A stretch of 64,000 nucleotides of DNA, from the NCBI GenBank assembly GCA_024919175.1, contig CP103804.1:3286001-3350000 (forward strand), in the 5' to 3' direction. The notes beneath the pieces were generated by a model, which was given only the letters and a program-made list of their open reading frames with translations, had not been told where the DNA came from and made no database searches. This stretch comes from Clostridioides difficile (GTDB lineage: Bacteria > Bacillota > Clostridia > Peptostreptococcales > Peptostreptococcaceae). Shown here one piece after another: positions 17,235-27,485 of the stretch. Both the position numbers and the translations under genes were made by a program. The first letter of the stretch is position 1. Every line of letters begins with the position of its first letter.

Positions 17235-17675
17235 TTATTCTTCTTCCTCAATATCATGGTCATGAGCATCATCTATAACATATCCATCTAATTCTGGTAT
17301 ATGGATATTATTCTTTTTAGCATAGTCTATAAGTGCTGCTTTTACAGCTTGTTCTGCTAAAACTGAACAGTGCATTTTTACTGGTGGTAAACCATCCAAA
17401 GCTTCAGCAACAGCTTTATTTGTAAGATCTAATGCATCTTTTATAGTTTTTCCTTTTATCATTTCAGTTGCCATAGAAGAACTTGCTATAGCTGAACCAC
17501 AGCCAAATGTTTTAAACTTAACATCTTTTATTACGTCTCCTTCTATGTCTAAAAATATCTTCATTATATCTCCACATGTAGGATTTCCAACTTCACCTAC
17601 ACCACTTGCACCCTCTATTTCTCCCATATTTCTTGGGTTCATAAAATGTTCCATAACTTTATCACTATATTGCAT
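17235..17675 (-). CDS. iscU: Iron-sulfur cluster scaffold protein (IscU/NifU N-terminal type)
   Basis: This scaffold on which Fe-S clusters are built has 146 residues. The three ligand cysteines are in NPTCGD, FGCGSA and MHCSVLAE, all conserved. The C-terminal ~20 residues end in an acidic His/Asp tail (HDHDIEEEE) that is not usual in enterobacterial IscU. A ribosome site (AGGAGG) precedes ATG. It follows iscS by 55 bases in an iscR-iscS-iscU unit without hscAB or fdx, the reduced isc arrangement of clostridia. Confidence 0.93.
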   Translation of the reverse strand: MQYSDKVMEHFMNPRNMGEIEGASGVGEVGNPTCGDIMKIFLDIEGDVIKDVKFKTFGCGSAIASSSMATEMIKGKTIKDALDLTNKAVAEALDGLPPVKMHCSVLAEQAVKAALIDYAKKNNIHIPELDGYVIDDAHDHDIEEEE

Positions 17676-17730
17676 TATTTTTTCCTCCTACATTAATTTA
17701 TGTCTACTTTTTGTGTCTTCTCTACTTTGT

Positions 17731-18924
17731 CTATTTTACTAATCCTTGTTTCTTTGCATCATCGTAAAGTGGTGACATACTTCTAAGTCTTTCTATAACT
17801 TTTGGTAAATTCTCTAATATATAATCTATATCATCATCTGTTGTAAAATCTCCAACTGTAAGTCTCAATGAACCATGTGCTATTTCATGTGGTAAACCTA
17901 TTGCAAGAAGCACATGTGAAGGGTCTAATGAACCAGAAGTACATGCAGAACCACTTGAACCAGCAATTCCTAACATATCTAATAATAAAAGTATTCCTTC
18001 ACCTTCGATAAATTGGAATGCGAAGTTTGCATTTCCTGGTAATCTATTTTCTAAACTACCATTTATTCTTGTATAAGGTATTCTTTCTAAAACACCATCT
18101 ATTAACTTATTTCTAAGACGAGTTAAAGTCTCGACATGATTTTGCATATTTGCTTTAGCTAATTGTGCTGCTTTTCCATATCCAACTATTGCAGGTATAT
18201 TTTCTGTACCTGCTCTTTTACTTTTTTCTTGTGCTCCACCATGAACAAAGTTATGAAGTCTTACACCTTTTCTTATGTATAAAGCTCCAACACCTTTTGG
18301 TCCATATATTTTATGTGAAGACATACTCATTAAATCTATTTCTAGTTCTTTAACATCTACTGGAATATTCCCTGAAGCTTGTACTGCATCAGTATGGAAT
18401 AATATATTGTGTTTTTTAGCTATCTCAGATATTTCTTTAATAGGTTGTATAGTTCCTATTTCATTATTTGCAAACATTATACTTATTAGTATAGTAGTAT
18501 CTTTTATTGAATCTTCTAATTGTTTCAAATCTATTTTTCCTTCGCTATCAACATCTAAATAAGTTATTTCAAATCCATGATGTTTTGCTAAGTATTCACA
18601 TGTATGAAGTATCGCATGATGTTCTATTTTTGAAGTTATTATATGATTACCTTTATTTTTATTAGCATAGGCTACACCCTCTAATGTCCAGTTATCACTT
18701 TCTGAACCACCTGCTGTAAAATATATTTCACTAGGTTCAGCATTTATAAGGGCTGCTACTTGTTCTCTTGCTTTATCTAAAGCATCTTTTGCTTCTCTTC
18801 CGAATGTGTGAAAACTAGATGCATTGCCAAAATAATCTGTTAGGTATGGCATCATTGCATCTAATACTTCTTTTTTAACGGGTGTTGTTGCAGAATAATC
18901 CATATACAATCTTCTTTTTTCCAT
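17731..18924 (-). CDS. iscS: Cysteine desulfurase IscS/NifS
   Basis: This PLP enzyme releases sulfur from cysteine for Fe-S clusters and thiolated tRNAs. The PLP lysine is in SSHKIYGPKGVGAL and the catalytic cysteine in GSACTSGS. The chosen start is ATG at 18924, 9 bases after GGAG; the TTG at 18939 lies before that site and is unlikely. This gives 397 residues, typical for the family. It starts 18 bases after iscR ends. Confidence 0.95.
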   Translation of the reverse strand: MEKRRLYMDYSATTPVKKEVLDAMMPYLTDYFGNASSFHTFGREAKDALDKAREQVAALINAEPSEIYFTAGGSESDNWTLEGVAYANKNKGNHIITSKIEHHAILHTCEYLAKHHGFEITYLDVDSEGKIDLKQLEDSIKDTTILISIMFANNEIGTIQPIKEISEIAKKHNILFHTDAVQASGNIPVDVKELEIDLMSMSSHKIYGPKGVGALYIRKGVRLHNFVHGGAQEKSKRAGTENIPAIVGYGKAAQLAKANMQNHVETLTRLRNKLIDGVLERIPYTRINGSLENRLPGNANFAFQFIEGEGILLLLDMLGIAGSSGSACTSGSLDPSHVLLAIGLPHEIAHGSLRLTVGDFTTDDDIDYILENLPKVIERLRSMSPLYDDAKKQGLVK

Positions 18925-18941
18925 TACATTCATCTCCAAAT

Positions 18942-19391
18942 CTATTTTTTATTTATATTTGTTATATCATTTTCTAATCTATTTTTGTTATAGTCATTTA
19001 TCATATCTTTAAGAGTAATCGAATCTATAACATCTTCTATACCCTTTTTCATCTTTTCCCAAACTATTTTTGTTACACACATGTTTGAGTTTTCACAGAC
19101 ATCTTCATCTAGTACACAGTCAGATAATGCAACTGGACCTTCAAGTACTACAAGTATATCTCCTACTGTTATGTCTTCAGCATTCTTTGAAAGCAAATAC
19201 CCTCCTTGAGCACCTCTTACACTTTTTACTAGACCCGATTTTTTTAAAGATGAAAATATTTGTTCTAAGTACTGATCTGATATTTTTTGCTTTTTAGCAA
19301 TAAATTTTAATGACACTGGTCCATTATCTTGATTTAATGCTAATTCAAACATTGCCTTTAGTCCATATCTACCTTTAGTAGACAACTTCAT
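18942..19391 (-). CDS. iscR: Rrf2-family Fe-S cluster regulator IscR
   Basis: This 149-residue Rrf2 regulator has the winged-helix start LSTKGRYGLKAMFELAL and recognition region SDQYLEQIFSSLKKSGLV. Three cysteines in DCVLDEDVCENSNMC have the spacing that binds a [2Fe-2S] cluster in IscR. It probably senses Fe-S status and represses its own operon. A paired inverted repeat lies over its promoter. CymR-type Rrf2 proteins lack these cysteines, which argues against that alternative. Confidence 0.92.
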   Translation of the reverse strand: MKLSTKGRYGLKAMFELALNQDNGPVSLKFIAKKQKISDQYLEQIFSSLKKSGLVKSVRGAQGGYLLSKNAEDITVGDILVVLEGPVALSDCVLDEDVCENSNMCVTKIVWEKMKKGIEDVIDSITLKDMINDYNKNRLENDITNINKK

Positions 19392-19430
19392 ACATTATCA
19401 CCTCTATATAGAAATCTAATTCATACTGTT

Positions 19431-19483
19431 TTAGTAGGAATTACTTTCAACATAATTTTATTATACCCTACTAATTTTGTCAA
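19431..19483 (-). promoter_or_regulatory. iscR operon promoter with inverted-repeat operator
   Basis: On the minus strand TTGACA (19483-19478) and TAAAAT (19460-19455) are 17 bases apart. TTAGTAGG and CCTACTAA, an exact 8-base inverted repeat at 19431-19438 and 19467-19474, flank the -10 and start region. This is a plausible IscR site; the link to IscR is inferred from position. Confidence 0.6.
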
Positions 19484-19500
19484 GATTAATTTTAATTTTT

Positions 19501-20271
19501 TTATTTTGAATAAATTCCCCATTTTCCAATGTTTTCAAATCCTAATTTTTTATATATCTTTCCAGCTTCTTCATTATCATAAAACAAGCAAGGCATTTTA
19601 TTCTCTCTCAAAAGTTCTGAACATAGTTTAATTAAACATTTTGTAGCAAGCCCTTTAGCTCTATATTTAGGATGTGTACCTACTCCAATTATCATTGCAT
19701 GAGTCCTGTTTTCTGATGTACTCTTTGCCATTGATACCACTTCTTTGTTAATCTCTATACAATATCCTCTACCCGTTCTTAAACCATTTTTTAAACTATC
19801 TAAAGTTGTACTGTGGAATTCATCTATCAAATCATAAAGCCTAACTGTTTTCTTTAGATTTCCAAGTCTAATTCTCTTAACCTTTTCGTTACAATGATTA
19901 TCAACTAAAAATTTTCTAGTTCGAAGCTTACAAAAATCAACTATTTTTAAATTGTTAAGTCCTAACCTCTTTGCTAATGCATCTACAGCACCTATTTTTC
20001 CAGAAATTTCTTCATAACCAGTATCACAAAGTAATTCATAAAATCCTTCAACATCATACTCTCCATCTGAATAAAACATCATAAATTCAAAGTATTTAAG
20101 TAGTACTGCTCTGATTTCACCATTTAAGCCTATATCTGCCCATAAGTTTAAAAAGTTATTCCCATATCCATATCTTTCAATATCCCCTATTATAAATAAA
20201 TTGTACTCAGGTTCTTTTTTTAAATATTTCATAACTCTACTATGATAACTTGAGTTAAGTTTTATAATCAT
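19501..20271 (-). CDS. GNAT family N-acetyltransferase
   Basis: This 256-residue protein has its acetyl-CoA binding motif in the C-terminal third: IGVGTHPKYRAKGLATKCL, then IYKKLGFENIGKW. The N-terminal ~120 residues are a separate poorly conserved domain, as in the FeeM/YkkB-like two-part GNATs. The acceptor is not known. RBS GGGGGTAG precedes ATG. It follows rarA by 30 bases, so the two are probably co-transcribed. Confidence 0.82.
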   Translation of the reverse strand: MIIKLNSSYHSRVMKYLKKEPEYNLFIIGDIERYGYGNNFLNLWADIGLNGEIRAVLLKYFEFMMFYSDGEYDVEGFYELLCDTGYEEISGKIGAVDALAKRLGLNNLKIVDFCKLRTRKFLVDNHCNEKVKRIRLGNLKKTVRLYDLIDEFHSTTLDSLKNGLRTGRGYCIEINKEVVSMAKSTSENRTHAMIIGVGTHPKYRAKGLATKCLIKLCSELLRENKMPCLFYDNEEAGKIYKKLGFENIGKWGIYSK

Positions 20272-20301
20272 AATATCTACCCCCGATACATAAAATTCAA
20301 C

Positions 20302-21567
20302 TTAAAAATCACTATCCAAATATTCTAGATATTTCTTTATATTTTTCTCAGTTTTGTTTTCTTGTGGTATGTAGTAAATACTATCTTTTATGCTATCTGG
20401 TAAATACTGTTGTTTTACATAATGATTTTTAAAGTTATGAGGATATTTATATCCACATCCCCTACCTATATCTTTAGAACCAGAATAATGAGCATCTTTT
20501 ATACTGTTTGGTATGTCTTTAACAAATTCTCTATCTAATTCATCCAATGCTTTCATTATTGCCATACATGCAGAATTAGATTTTGGTGATGTAGCTAAAA
20601 GAATAGTGGCTTCTGCTAATGGTATTTTTGCCTCAGGAAATCCAAGTTGCATAGCTGAATCTACACATGCTTTCACAACAACAACTGCATTTGGATAAGC
20701 TAAACCTATATCTTCACTAGCTATTACTAAAAGTCTCCTACATATACTTATTAAATCTCCACCTTTTATAAGTCTTGCTAAATAGTGTATGGATGCCTGC
20801 GGGTCACTTCCCCTTATAGATTTTTGAAATGCACTTAAAATATCATAATGACTATCACCATTTTTATCATAGTTTATAATTTTGTTAAATGTAGATTTTT
20901 TTACTACATCTGAATCTATATAAATTATGTTATCTTTATTTGGTTTAGTTGAATAAACTACCACTTCTAAAGCATTTAAAGCCCTTCTCATATCTCCATC
21001 AGAGATAATAGCTATATCTTCAATAGCATCATTATTACATTCAATATCCATATAGCTATCTTCATTTAAAACTTGAATTGCCCTTTTTAATCCTTTTTCT
21101 ATATCTAATTTTTCTAAAGGCTTAAATTCAAATATAGTCGACCTACTTAGAAGAGCTTTATATACATAATGATATGGATTTTCCGTAGTACTAGCAATCA
21201 AAGTTATGCTACCATTTTCCATAAATTCTAATATTGACTGCTGTTGCTTTTTATTAAAACTTTGTATCTCATCTATATATAGTAAAACTCCATTTATATT
21301 ATTTATACTTCCAAGCTCTGCTATTACCTTTTTTATATCTTCTAGTGATGAATTAGTGGCATTTATTTTATAAAAATTTTTATTGCTTTTTTCTGCTATA
21401 ATCTCTGCTACAGTAGTTTTTCCAACACCAGGTGGACCAAAAAATATCATATTTGGCAAAAAATTAGTCTGTAGTATCTTAGACAGTATTTTCCCATTAC
21501 CAATTATATGACTTTGACCTATTACATCATTCATTGTTTTTGGTCTTATTTTATCTGCTAAAGGCAT
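20302..21567 (-). CDS. rarA: Replication-associated recombination protein A (RarA/MgsA AAA+ ATPase)
   Basis: This clamp-loader-like ATPase acts at stalled replication forks. The 421 residues include Walker A GPPGVGKTT, Walker B LLYIDEIQSF, sensor region LIASTTENPYH and arginine-finger region ALLSRSTIFEF. The C-terminal MgsA tetramer domain is present (DPQASIHYLARLIKGGD). AGGAGTGGGAAT precedes ATG. It lies just upstream of a codY-facing terminator and continues into the GNAT gene. Confidence 0.93.
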   Translation of the reverse strand: MPLADKIRPKTMNDVIGQSHIIGNGKILSKILQTNFLPNMIFFGPPGVGKTTVAEIIAEKSNKNFYKINATNSSLEDIKKVIAELGSINNINGVLLYIDEIQSFNKKQQQSILEFMENGSITLIASTTENPYHYVYKALLSRSTIFEFKPLEKLDIEKGLKRAIQVLNEDSYMDIECNNDAIEDIAIISDGDMRRALNALEVVVYSTKPNKDNIIYIDSDVVKKSTFNKIINYDKNGDSHYDILSAFQKSIRGSDPQASIHYLARLIKGGDLISICRRLLVIASEDIGLAYPNAVVVVKACVDSAMQLGFPEAKIPLAEATILLATSPKSNSACMAIMKALDELDREFVKDIPNSIKDAHYSGSKDIGRGCGYKYPHNFKNHYVKQQYLPDSIKDSIYYIPQENKTEKNIKKYLEYLDSDF

Positions 21568-21625
21568 ATTCCCACTCCTATTCTAAAAAAATATCTCGTG
21601 ATTATTATCTCAATAATCCGTCTAA

Positions 21626-21656
21626 AAAAGGTATCTATTTGAAATAGATACCTTTT
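21626..21656 (-). terminator. Terminator downstream of codY
   Basis: AAAAGGTATCTATTT and AAATAGATACCTTTT form an almost perfect hairpin, followed on the minus strand by TTTTTT. It lies 26 bases after the codY stop. Confidence 0.88.
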
Positions 21657-21681
21657 CTAATCACAATCTATAAAATTTAGA

Positions 21682-22467
21682 TTATTGATTGTTTTTTAAT
21701 TTTTTTAATTCATCTGTAAGTTTATCATTAAGTATTCTTATATGAGTTCCTTTCATACCTAATGATCTTGATTCTATCACACCTGCACTTTCAAATTTTC
21801 TAAGCGCATTTACGATAACTGACCTAGTTATACCAACTCTATCAGCTATTTTACTTGCTACAAGTAAACCTTCTTTACCATCTAATTCAGCAAAAATATG
21901 TTCAACTGCTTCAAGCTCAGAGTAGGACAGAGTGCCTATTGCCATTTGAACTACAGCTTTTTTTCTCATTTCTTCTTCTAATTCTTCACCTATTGCTCTT
22001 AATATCTCAAGACCAACAACAGTTGCACTGTATTCAGCTATCACTAAATCATCATCATTAAATGACATTGAATATCTTGAAAGTACTAATGTTCCAAGTC
22101 TTTGTCCACTTCCTAATATTGGTACTACAGTAGTATATTTTTGTAATCTTCCTTGCTCTTCAGGGAAAATTTCCAATATCTTCTCACCATTTAAGTTTTC
22201 TAGTGTCTCATCAATTTTTAATAAGTTTTGAGTATATTCTTCTGAGAATTTTTTTTGCTTAGTATATTCGTCTTCTATAACTGAGCTATCTTCAATATCA
22301 TTTAAATGAAGCCCTAGAATTTTACCTTTTGCACTTACTACATAAACATTAGAATTTAATACATCTCCTAATGCTCCGGCCAGTAAATCAAAAGAGACAC
22401 TGCTTCCACCACTTGTTTGTAATGTTTTGTTTATTTTTCTTGTTTTTTGTAATACTTCACTTGCCAT
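21682..22467 (-). CDS. codY: Global regulator CodY
   Basis: CodY is a GTP- and branched-chain-amino-acid-sensing repressor of stationary-phase and virulence genes. The 261 residues comprise an N-terminal GAF domain (the LLAGALGDVLNSNVYVVS strand) and a C-terminal winged helix (VASKIADRVGITRSVIVNALRK), the CodY recognition helix. GAGGAGATGATTAA precedes ATG. In C. difficile CodY represses toxin genes. Two brnQ transporters 18-20 kb away carry CodY-like boxes and could be targets. Confidence 0.97.
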   Translation of the reverse strand: MASEVLQKTRKINKTLQTSGGSSVSFDLLAGALGDVLNSNVYVVSAKGKILGLHLNDIEDSSVIEDEYTKQKKFSEEYTQNLLKIDETLENLNGEKILEIFPEEQGRLQKYTTVVPILGSGQRLGTLVLSRYSMSFNDDDLVIAEYSATVVGLEILRAIGEELEEEMRKKAVVQMAIGTLSYSELEAVEHIFAELDGKEGLLVASKIADRVGITRSVIVNALRKFESAGVIESRSLGMKGTHIRILNDKLTDELKKLKNNQ

Positions 22468-22630
22468 TTAATCATCTCCTCATGAAATTTAGGCCTTTTA
22501 ATAACCTTTATATTTTCTAATATTATTCTCACTCTTAATGAAAATTTATTTTTATATTAGTTGTTTACACTTGAAAGATTATCATAGTTTGGAACCTTTT
22601 TCAAGAGAATTATGTGATTTTTTTCAATTT

Positions 22631-24718
22631 TCACTCTTTTCCGTCATTATGCTCTTTTGACTCTTTGTTACATTCTTTATTGGAGCATACTGTTTTTGTT
22701 TCAGATTTAGTCACTTTTTCAACCATATATGAACCACACTTTTCACAAAACTCTCCTGTTGGCTTATTCCAAGCTACAAAATCACAGTTTGGATAATTAG
22801 AACATCCATAAAAAGCTTTCCCTCTTTTAGATTTTCTAAGGATAATTTCTCCTTCTTCACATTTTGGACATTTAACACCAATTTTATTCATAATTGGTCT
22901 AGTCGTTTTGCAATCAGGATAGTTTTTACAAGCCATAAACTTTCCAAACCTACCGTATTTTATAACCATATTAGAACCACAGTTTTCACAGATTTCATCA
23001 GTTTCTTCATCCATGTTTATTTTTTCTATATTCTCAAGTGCTTCTTCAATGGCTTCCTTAAGTGGTGCATATGCTTCAGATACAATTTCTTTCCAATCTG
23101 TATTACCTTCTTCTATAACATCAAGCTTACTTTCCATATCAGCAGTAAAATCTACATCTATAAATTTATGAAAATTATTTTCTAAAATATCAGTAACTAT
23201 TATTCCAAGTTCTGTTGGACATAGACTTGTACCTTGCTTTTCAACATATTCTCTATTTAATATAGTTGCTATTGTTGGAGCATACGTACTTGGTCTACCA
23301 ATTCCCAGCTCTTCCAATGTTTTTACTAAACTAGCTTCTGTATACCTTGCTGGTGGTTGTGTAAAATGTTGGTCTGGTAATATATTTTCTATACTTAATA
23401 TATCTCCTTTTTCTATACTTGGTAAAATCTTATCTTCTCTTTCTGAAAAATTGTATACCTTAGTATATCCATCAAATTTCATCTTTGAACCAGTGGCTTT
23501 AAATACAATATCTCCAGCCTTACATTCTACATTTAGTATATCGAATACTGAATCCTCCATTTGACTTGCTATAAATCTTCTCCAAATCAAATTGTATAGT
23601 TTATATTGGTCTTTACTCAATGAAGCTTTTATACTATCAGGAGTTCTATCAACAGAAGTTGGTCTTATTGCCTCATGTGCATCTTGAACCTTTTTAGCAT
23701 CTGGCTTTTCTTTTTTCTCTACAGGATTTTTGTAGTAATTCTCACCTAAATCACTTACTATATAATTCTTAGCTTTTTCTTTTGCTTCCTCAGATATTCT
23801 CTTAGAGTCAGTTCTTATATATGATATAAGACCAACAGTGCCTTCGCCTTCTATATCAATACCTTCATATAATTCTTGTGCTATCATCATTGTTTTTTTA
23901 GTAGTAAAAAACAACTTATTTGCACCTTCTTGTTGAAGCATACTTGTTGTAAATGGTTTTGGAGCTGATTTACGTCTTGATTTAGATTCTATCTTTTCAA
24001 CTTTTAAATCCTTTCCTTCCATTTCTTTTAATATTTCATTAACAGCCTCTTCATTTTCTAATTCAATTTTTTCATCATTCTTGCCATAAAATTTTAAAGT
24101 TATATCTTTATCTTTTGTTGTCTTTGCTTCAACATCTATTGTCCAATATTCTTTTGGAATAAACGCTTTTATCTCTTTTTCTCTATCGCAAATTAATTTT
24201 GTTGTTACTGATTGTACTCTACCTGCACTAAGCCCTTTCCTAACTTTTTGCCATAATATAGGGCTTATTTGATATCCTAAAAGTCTATCCAATACTCTTC
24301 TAGCTTGTTGTGCATCTACTAAGTTTATATCAATATTTCTAGGATGCTTAATTGCTTTTTTAATTGCATCTTTAGTTATCTCATTAAACTCAATCCTACA
24401 ATCATCCGATTCATCTAAATTTAGTATATGAGCTAAATGCCATGATATAGCTTCACCTTCTCTATCAGGGTCGGTTGCTAGATATACTTGTTTAGATTTT
24501 TTAGCTTCTTTTTTTAATTCTTTTATTACATCGCCTTTGCCTCGTATGTTTATATATTGAGGTTCAAAATTATTTTCTATATCTACACCTAATTTACTTT
24601 TAGGCAAATCTCTAACATGACCAACTGATGCTTTTACTGTATAATGACTCTTACCTAAAAATTTTTCTATGGTCTTAGCTTTTGCAGGCGATTCTACGAT
24701 GACTAATGTTTTGGCCAT
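22631..24718 (-). CDS. topA: DNA topoisomerase I
   Basis: Type IA topoisomerase that relaxes negative supercoils. The Toprim start (KTLVIVESPAKAKTIEKFL), the DPDREGEAI motif and the catalytic tyrosine in ISYIRTDSKR are all present. The C-terminus has three C4 zinc ribbons (CENCG, CPKCEEG and CEKCGS). The start is ATG at 24718 (MAKTLV), not the GTG at 24736. Length 695 residues is usual. It is followed by codY in a separate unit and preceded by dprA. Confidence 0.97.
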   Translation of the reverse strand: MAKTLVIVESPAKAKTIEKFLGKSHYTVKASVGHVRDLPKSKLGVDIENNFEPQYINIRGKGDVIKELKKEAKKSKQVYLATDPDREGEAISWHLAHILNLDESDDCRIEFNEITKDAIKKAIKHPRNIDINLVDAQQARRVLDRLLGYQISPILWQKVRKGLSAGRVQSVTTKLICDREKEIKAFIPKEYWTIDVEAKTTKDKDITLKFYGKNDEKIELENEEAVNEILKEMEGKDLKVEKIESKSRRKSAPKPFTTSMLQQEGANKLFFTTKKTMMIAQELYEGIDIEGEGTVGLISYIRTDSKRISEEAKEKAKNYIVSDLGENYYKNPVEKKEKPDAKKVQDAHEAIRPTSVDRTPDSIKASLSKDQYKLYNLIWRRFIASQMEDSVFDILNVECKAGDIVFKATGSKMKFDGYTKVYNFSEREDKILPSIEKGDILSIENILPDQHFTQPPARYTEASLVKTLEELGIGRPSTYAPTIATILNREYVEKQGTSLCPTELGIIVTDILENNFHKFIDVDFTADMESKLDVIEEGNTDWKEIVSEAYAPLKEAIEEALENIEKINMDEETDEICENCGSNMVIKYGRFGKFMACKNYPDCKTTRPIMNKIGVKCPKCEEGEIILRKSKRGKAFYGCSNYPNCDFVAWNKPTGEFCEKCGSYMVEKVTKSETKTVCSNKECNKESKEHNDGKE

Positions 24719-24751
24719 AAAACCACACACCCCCACTACCTAATCTTAAAT

Positions 24752-25852
24752 TTATACATTTAAACTGTACGTTTTATTATTCATCTCTACTACTAACTCA
24801 TTTAGTACTAATTCATTGATTATTGAATTTACATACTTTATTTCTATACCAGTATAATCACAAATACTATCTATATGCAAGCTTCCTTCACTTTTTATAG
24901 CTTCAATTATTTGCTTAGACTTGGCATTTAAACTTATATTATCATATTTTTGATTTATTTTTTTATCGATAATATTAAATATGTTATACTCATTCAAAAT
25001 ATCATCTATATTTTCAATTAATTTCGCACCTTCTTTTATAATTTTATGACATCCTCTACTCATTTGAGAATTTATATTACCAGGTACTGCAAAAACATTT
25101 TTTCCATGTTCAAGAGCAAACTCTACAGTTATTAATGCACCACTTCGTATTGCTGCTTCTACAACCACTACTCCATCACTTAACCCACTAATAATTCTAT
25201 TTCTATTAGAAAAATGATATGGAGCTACTTTTGAGTTAATATTATACTCTGATAATAATAGTCCCCCATTTTCTAATATTTTATTTGATAAATGTAAATT
25301 TTGTTTTGGAAGAGGGTTGTCTACTCCTGACCCAAGCACTGCTATAGTCTTAGATTTTCCATTCATACAACCTATATGTGAATATGCGTCTATTCCTATA
25401 GCTAATCCACTTACTATATTAACTCCATATTGGGACAATTGACAACTCATTGTTTTTGCACAATTAATTCCATAAGCTGTAGGCTTTCTTGAACCTACTA
25501 TAGCTATATTAAAATTATTATTAGCTAAACTTATATCACCTTTGTAAAATAATAACTTTGGAGCATTGTATATATTCTTCAAATTTTCAGGATATTCTTC
25601 ATCATATTGGCAAATATATTTAATTGTTTTTTTGTAAAGTAGTTCTTTTACATTTTCTAAATAAGCGTGACCTCTATATTTTACTATATTTTTTCTAATA
25701 TTCAAGCTTATATTTTTTAAATTATATATTTCTTTTTCAGAAAAATCAAATATATCTTCAATATTTACTATATCATTTTCTATTATTTCAATTGTTTTTG
25801 TTGTTATTCCACTAATTGATTTTAACCATAAATAGATATCTTTTTTCTCCAT
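24752..25852 (-). CDS. dprA: DNA processing protein DprA
   Basis: DprA loads RecA onto incoming single-stranded DNA during transformation. The Rossmann-like core shows IVGSRKPTAYG, then GLAIGIDAYSH and LSEYNI, plus SGALITVEFALEHGK. A C-terminal winged-helix (DprA_WH) is visible. The ATG at 25852 follows GAGGTG; the GTG at 25861 lies inside that site. Its presence with a comM-like gene and comG-like pilin genes elsewhere suggests a decayed or cryptic competence system, which is inference. Confidence 0.92.
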   Translation of the reverse strand: MEKKDIYLWLKSISGITTKTIEIIENDIVNIEDIFDFSEKEIYNLKNISLNIRKNIVKYRGHAYLENVKELLYKKTIKYICQYDEEYPENLKNIYNAPKLLFYKGDISLANNNFNIAIVGSRKPTAYGINCAKTMSCQLSQYGVNIVSGLAIGIDAYSHIGCMNGKSKTIAVLGSGVDNPLPKQNLHLSNKILENGGLLLSEYNINSKVAPYHFSNRNRIISGLSDGVVVVEAAIRSGALITVEFALEHGKNVFAVPGNINSQMSRGCHKIIKEGAKLIENIDDILNEYNIFNIIDKKINQKYDNISLNAKSKQIIEAIKSEGSLHIDSICDYTGIEIKYVNSIINELVLNELVVEMNNKTYSLNV

Positions 25853-25870
25853 AAAATACACCTCAAAAAC

Positions 25871-27455
25871 TTATTTAAAATAACTATAATAAGCTCTTCT
25901 AAATGAAAAAGCTTCTATAATACATTGTGAATTTATCAACTCTATTCCTTCTAAATCAGCTATTGTTCTTGCCATCTTTAGAAGTTTTGTATAGCTTCTA
26001 CTACTTAAGTTGTATTTATTAAATATTACTTTAGCCATTTTTGAAGCTTCCTTTTCCAATTTACAATATTTTAATAAATTAGAAGCCTTAATTTCACTAT
26101 TATTTTTTATATTATCTTTTTTAAATCTATTTATTTGTATTTTTCTAGCATTTTCTACTCTTATCTTTATTTTTTGAGAACTTTCTTCTTGCTTTGATGA
26201 ATTTAAATCATCATATTTTACAGTATTTACTTCTACAAAAATATCAAATCTATCTAACAATGGTCCTGATATTTTATTTATGTATTTATTAATTTCATTA
26301 CTCCTACATCTACACTCTGTATTTGACATATAGTAACCACATGGGCATGGATTCATAGCTGCAATTAATAGTACTCTACAAGGATATTTTGTACTGTACT
26401 TTACCCTAGATATATTTACATATCCATCTTCTATAGGTTGTCTCAAAGTCTCAAGTATTTTCCTATCAAATTCAGCAATTTCATCTAAAAACAAAATACC
26501 TCTATGTGCTAGTGCTACTTCTCCAGGTCTTGCATTCGTTCCTCCACCAATTAAAGACTGCTTTGTAGTTGTATGATGAGGAGCCCTAAAAGGTCTCTTA
26601 TCAATTATGCCTTTATTTTCATCTATCATGCCCAAGACACTATAAACCTTACTTACTTCTATCATCTCTTCTACACTTATATCTGGTAAAATTGTTATTA
26701 CTCTTTTTGCAATCATTGTTTTCCCTGAGCCTGGAGGCCCAATCATAAGCATATTATGATTTCCAGCAGCAGCTATCTCTGCGCTTCTCTTTATAAAATA
26801 ATTTCCCCTAACATCTTTAAAATCTTCATCATATTTACTTTCTTTTTCATTATAAAATTCGTGATATTTACAATATGTATAATTACCATTTGTTTCTATT
26901 TCTTCATTTAAAAAAGACATTATTTTTTCTTTATCGACTTTTATTTCTCCATTTAAAAAGCCTATACACTCTTTTAAACTTTTAACAGGTATTATATCAA
27001 TTTCTTCTATAAATAAACTTTCTTTTATATTGTCAACTGGTATAAAAATACGTTTTATATTTTGAGTTTTTGCACCTATAATTATAGGTAATATCCCTCT
27101 TACTTTTCTTATTTTTCCATCTAATGATAATTCTCCTATAAACATACTTTCTCTTATATAATTTTCATCCTTTTTTATTACTTCTCTTAAAAGACCTATG
27201 CTTATTGATAAATCTAAAAAAGCACCTTCTTTTTTTATATCTGCTGGTGATAAATTTACAACAATTCTTGTATTTGGGAAATTTATATCCACTGTTAATA
27301 ATAGCTGATTTAACTCTCTCCCTTGCCTCTTTAATTTCTTTACTTGGAAGCCCAACAATATTGAAGCTAGGTATACCATTACTTGTATCCACCTCAACCT
27401 TTACTAGAAAACTTTCTATTCCTATTAAATTACTCGAATTAATAATACTCAACAT
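25871..27455 (-). pseudogene. comM: ComM/YifB-type Mg-chelatase-like AAA ATPase, frameshifted
   Basis: The true start is ATG at 27455 (MLSIINSSNLIGIESFLVK) with AGGAAAGG upstream. That frame runs to SGYKFPKYKNCC, whereas the homologous continuation NTRIVVNLSPADIKK lies in the next frame. The shift is near 27273-27278, where TTTCCCAAATAC holds one base more than the joined frame needs. The rest is intact: Walker A GPPGSGKTM, Walker B ILFLDEIAEF, a Cys cluster (CPCGYY, CRCRS) and the C-terminal helical domain. ComM promotes branch migration in transformation. This may be a real lesion or a sequence error. The fragment 25871-27397 is the main downstream piece. Confidence 0.85.
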
Positions 27456-27485
27456 ATAATAATCCTTTCCTAATCTTTATCTTTC

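Noticed and set aside
27265..27285. Programmed frameshift in comM
   Set aside because: The site has CCC-A and an AAA codon, but no stop codon, stimulatory hairpin or conserved slippery heptamer in the correct frame. A simple one-base indel is the simpler reading.
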